DNA of 6,590 nucleotides from Chloroflexota bacterium (GTDB lineage Bacteria; Chloroflexota; Anaerolineae; Anaerolineales; UBA11579), in the NCBI GenBank assembly GCA_003486225.1, contig DNGN01000116.1:1-6590 (forward strand), read 5' to 3'. Of this stretch, positions 4,713 to 6,590 are shown piece by piece (position 1 is the stretch's first letter; every line of letters begins with the position of its first letter). The translations under genes were made by a program, and so were the position numbers. Below the pieces are notes generated by a model. The model made no database searches and was not told the origin of the DNA. It was given only the letters and a program-made list of their open reading frames with translations.

Positions 4713-6446
4713 ATGACCAATAAAGAACTTGCAGATACCTTTACCCTGATCGCTGACCTCTTGGAAATCAAGGGAGAGGTGATCTATAAAATCCTCGCCT
4801 ATCGCAAAGCTGCAGAAAGCCTGACTGACCTCTCCAGAGATGTTAAGACCATTTGGGAAGAAGGCGGCCTCACCAGCATCCCTGGGGTAGGAAAAGCCAT
4901 TGCAGAAAAAATTGACGAACTGCTTCGCACTGGTCAACTCGGATTCCTCAACAATTTAAAAACCGAAGTACCCGAAAGCCTGGCTGGCTTGCTGCAAATC
5001 CCAGACCTCGGTCCCAAAAAAGTCAAGTTGTTCTGGCAGGAATTGGGCATTACCACCCTGGCAGAGTTGGAAAAAGCCGCTCGCAATGATCAATTGGCGA
5101 ACCTGCCCGGCATGGGTGAAAAATCTCAGGCCAAGGTTCTGGCTGGTATCGAAGCCCTCCAACGCCGCCAGGTAGGACGCACGCCACTGGGTGATATTTG
5201 GGATTTTGCCCAGGCCCAGCTGAATTTCCTTCGAGGTTTACCAGGTGTTGTCGCTGCCGAACCAGCCGGCAGCTTCCGGCGTATGCGGGAGACTGTTGGA
5301 GATCTGGATATCCTGGCTGCAGCCGAAGACTCCGAGCCTATTATGCAGGCTTTCGTCTCCCAGGAAATCATCGCCAGGGTGGAGGGGCGCGGCAAGACCA
5401 AAACCAGCGTAGAATACAGCAATGGCTTTCGGGCACAGCTGTGGGTACATCCGCCGGCGCGGTTCGGCACTGCGCTGCAATATGCAACCGGCTCAAAAGA
5501 CCACAATGTCAAAATCCGCGAAATCGCCCTGGACCAAGGCTACTCACTATCTGAACACGCACTGTCCAAAACAGATGGCAGTGAACTCCTTTGCGAAACA
5601 GAAGAAGAAGTCTACCAGGCATTGGGACTTCCCTACATCCCCCCTGAGCTTCGGGAAGACCGCGGAGAGGTCCAGGCGGCCCTGGCAGGCACATTCCCCT
5701 CGCTCATCCGTACCGAGGACATCATCTCCGAACTGCACTGTCATAGTACATGGAGCGATGGCCGCGGTTCCATTCGGGAAATGGTCGAAACAGCCATCCA
5801 ACGTGGACTTCAGGTCATCACAATTAGCGACCATTCAGTCAGCCTGGGCATCGGGAACGGGCTCTCAATCGAACGGCTGATGGAGCAAAAAGAAGAAATT
5901 GCTCAGGTTCGGGAGGAGTTTTCAAACCGCATCACCATTCTGCATGGAACCGAAATGGAGATCAGAGCAGATGGATCGCTCGATTTCCCGGACGAGGTTC
6001 TGGCCGAACTGGATGTGGTGGTCGCCTCTCTGCATGTCAGTATGCGCCAGCCGCGCCAACAGATCACAGAACGTATGCTGAATGCCATCCGAAATCCGCA
6101 TGTCGATATCATTGGGCATCCGACCAACCGGCTGCTGCCAGACAGGGCTGGTTCCGACCTGGATATGGAGGCAATCTTTCGGGCAGCCTCGGAACATGGT
6201 GTGGCACTGGAAATCAATGCCAACCCGCAGCGGTTGGACCTGAACGACATCCATGCCAAGCGCGCCATCGAATTGGGTGTGCTCTTGGCGATCAATACAG
6301 ATGCCCATCTACCCCAACATCTTGGCCTGATCCATTTTGGGGTCGCCACTGCCCGGCGCGCCTGGGCGCAAAAAGAGAATGTGATCAATACCTGGCCGGT
6401 TGCTGAGCTGCTGAGTTGGCTCAATCGCCGCCACCCCAAGCTTTAA
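4713..6446 (+). CDS. polX: Family X DNA polymerase/3'-5' exonuclease PolX with altered polymerase site
   Basis: Bacterial PolX fills short gaps and trims 3' ends in base-excision and related repair. The product has 577 residues, the usual length. Helix-hairpin-helix elements lie at about 56-67 (IPGVGKAIAEKI), 95-113 and 130-146 (NLPGMGEKS). The nucleotidyltransferase palm follows with GSFRRMRETVGDLDIL (186-201), where D197 and D199 are the first two metal-binding carboxylates. The third Asp, normally in a VDLR/VDFR strand, is missing: the strand reads RAQLW, with Gln at 242. TGSKDHN (259-265) then follows as usual. The C-terminal PHP nuclease domain appears complete: H342, H344, D349, H374, E414, H441, H469, D530 and H532 stand at the expected ligand positions. 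Exonuclease activity is therefore likely, polymerase activity doubtful. ATG 4713 is chosen because the family N-terminus (TNKELADTFTLIADLLE) starts there; longer readings from TTG 4626 or ATG 4677 add unrelated residues and cross the promoter. Confidence 0.95.
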   Translation: MTNKELADTFTLIADLLEIKGEVIYKILAYRKAAESLTDLSRDVKTIWEEGGLTSIPGVGKAIAEKIDELLRTGQLGFLNNLKTEVPESLAGLLQIPDLGPKKVKLFWQELGITTLAELEKAARNDQLANLPGMGEKSQAKVLAGIEALQRRQVGRTPLGDIWDFAQAQLNFLRGLPGVVAAEPAGSFRRMRETVGDLDILAAAEDSEPIMQAFVSQEIIARVEGRGKTKTSVEYSNGFRAQLWVHPPARFGTALQYATGSKDHNVKIREIALDQGYSLSEHALSKTDGSELLCETEEEVYQALGLPYIPPELREDRGEVQAALAGTFPSLIRTEDIISELHCHSTWSDGRGSIREMVETAIQRGLQVITISDHSVSLGIGNGLSIERLMEQKEEIAQVREEFSNRITILHGTEMEIRADGSLDFPDEVLAELDVVVASLHVSMRQPRQQITERMLNAIRNPHVDIIGHPTNRLLPDRAGSDLDMEAIFRAASEHGVALEINANPQRLDLNDIHAKRAIELGVLLAINTDAHLPQHLGLIHFGVATARRAWAQKENVINTWPVAELLSWLNRRHPKL

Positions 6447-6476
6447 AATATTTACTCAATTGCATTACCTAAGGAG

Positions 6477-6506
6477 TTGCCAAAAAACAACTCACCGGAA
6501 TATAAA
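6477..6506 (+). promoter_or_regulatory. Candidate promoter of the gene starting at 6558
   Basis: TTGCCA (6477-6482, 5 of 6) and TATAAA (6501-6506, 5 of 6) are 18 bp apart. Transcription would start near 6513, giving a leader of about 45 nt with a ribosome site. The 111-bp gap after polX shows no clear terminator, so polX readthrough may also contribute. Confidence 0.45.
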
Positions 6507-6543
6507 AATAGGACCTCGATTTGTTCTCACCAATAAGAAGCGG

Positions 6544-6549
6544 AAGGAG
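6544..6549 (+). promoter_or_regulatory. Shine-Dalgarno of the last, partial gene
   Basis: AAGGAG lies 8 nt before the ATG at 6558. This is a strong site with good spacing and the main reason to believe that a gene starts at the window edge. Confidence 0.75.
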
Positions 6550-6557
6550 CACAATCC

Positions 6558-6590
6558 ATGAACCACCGTCAACGAATGGAAACCTGCCTG
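6558..6590 (+). CDS. Start of a gene, possibly uroporphyrinogen decarboxylase family (3' end outside window)
   Basis: Only 11 codons are visible: MNHRQRMETCL. An ATG with AAGGAG 8 nt upstream and a candidate promoter further upstream make a real start likely. The pattern MNHRxRM/V followed by a hydrophobic helix is typical of the N-terminus of uroporphyrinogen decarboxylase-fold proteins, including corrinoid methyltransferase-like members common in Anaerolineae. Eleven residues are too few to name the function with confidence. The gene follows polX on the same strand after 111 bp. Confidence 0.5.
   Translation, partial: MNHRQRMETCL

Noticed and set aside
5903..6439. A 178-codon - strand open frame opposite the end of polX
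   Set aside because: The product is Ser/Arg-rich with no recognisable motif, while the opposite strand encodes the conserved PHP domain with all metal ligands.
6473..6493. Small hairpin GAGTTG/CAACTC after polX as a terminator
   Set aside because: Only 6 bp with an 8-nt loop and no T run after it; it also overlaps a better promoter candidate.
1..6590. A hidden multi-gene defence, mobile or biosynthetic system
   Set aside because: Every gene of size belongs to a known family with a separate role; no transposase, integrase, long direct repeats, array or toxin-antitoxin pair was seen on either strand.

Overview
The window looks like ordinary chromosomal DNA from a bacterium, most plausibly a member of the Chloroflexota (Anaerolineae-like). 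I base that on the flavour of the PolX, Lgt and uroporphyrinogen decarboxylase-type protein sequences and on moderate GC content; it is an inference from memory, not a search. I see no rRNA, tRNA, CRISPR array, insertion sequence, integrase or prophage gene.

Layout from left to right. (1) Bases 1-240 hold the last 79 codons of a DNA photolyase on the + strand. (2) A 38-bp perfect palindrome with flanking A and T runs (268-305) lies between the photolyase and a convergent gene and should terminate transcription from both sides. (3) A 12-helix-type MFS efflux permease is on the - strand (317-1657), with a strong sigma70-like promoter in a very AT-rich upstream region. (4) A strong hairpin terminator (1822-1857) closes the next - strand unit, which holds a sulfotransferase-family gene (2837-4033) followed after 68 bp by lgt, prolipoprotein diacylglyceryl transferase (1878-2768). 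(5) A small Mth938-like protein (4209-4571, - strand) is divergent from polX (4713-6446, + strand). (6) After polX come a candidate promoter, a good Shine-Dalgarno and the first 11 codons of a further + strand gene, possibly a uroporphyrinogen decarboxylase-family protein.

The genes do not form one recognisable pathway. Two DNA-repair functions (photolyase and PolX) flank a transporter and membrane or lipoprotein-related genes, and I see no evidence for a new multi-gene defence or biosynthetic system. The most interesting single point is that PolX keeps a complete set of PHP-nuclease metal ligands but has Gln where the third catalytic Asp of the polymerase site is expected. Other points worth a look are a probable leaderless start for polX with a -10 box exactly 6 nt before its ATG, a matching arrangement at the divergent small gene, and a TTG start for lgt chosen by Shine-Dalgarno spacing.
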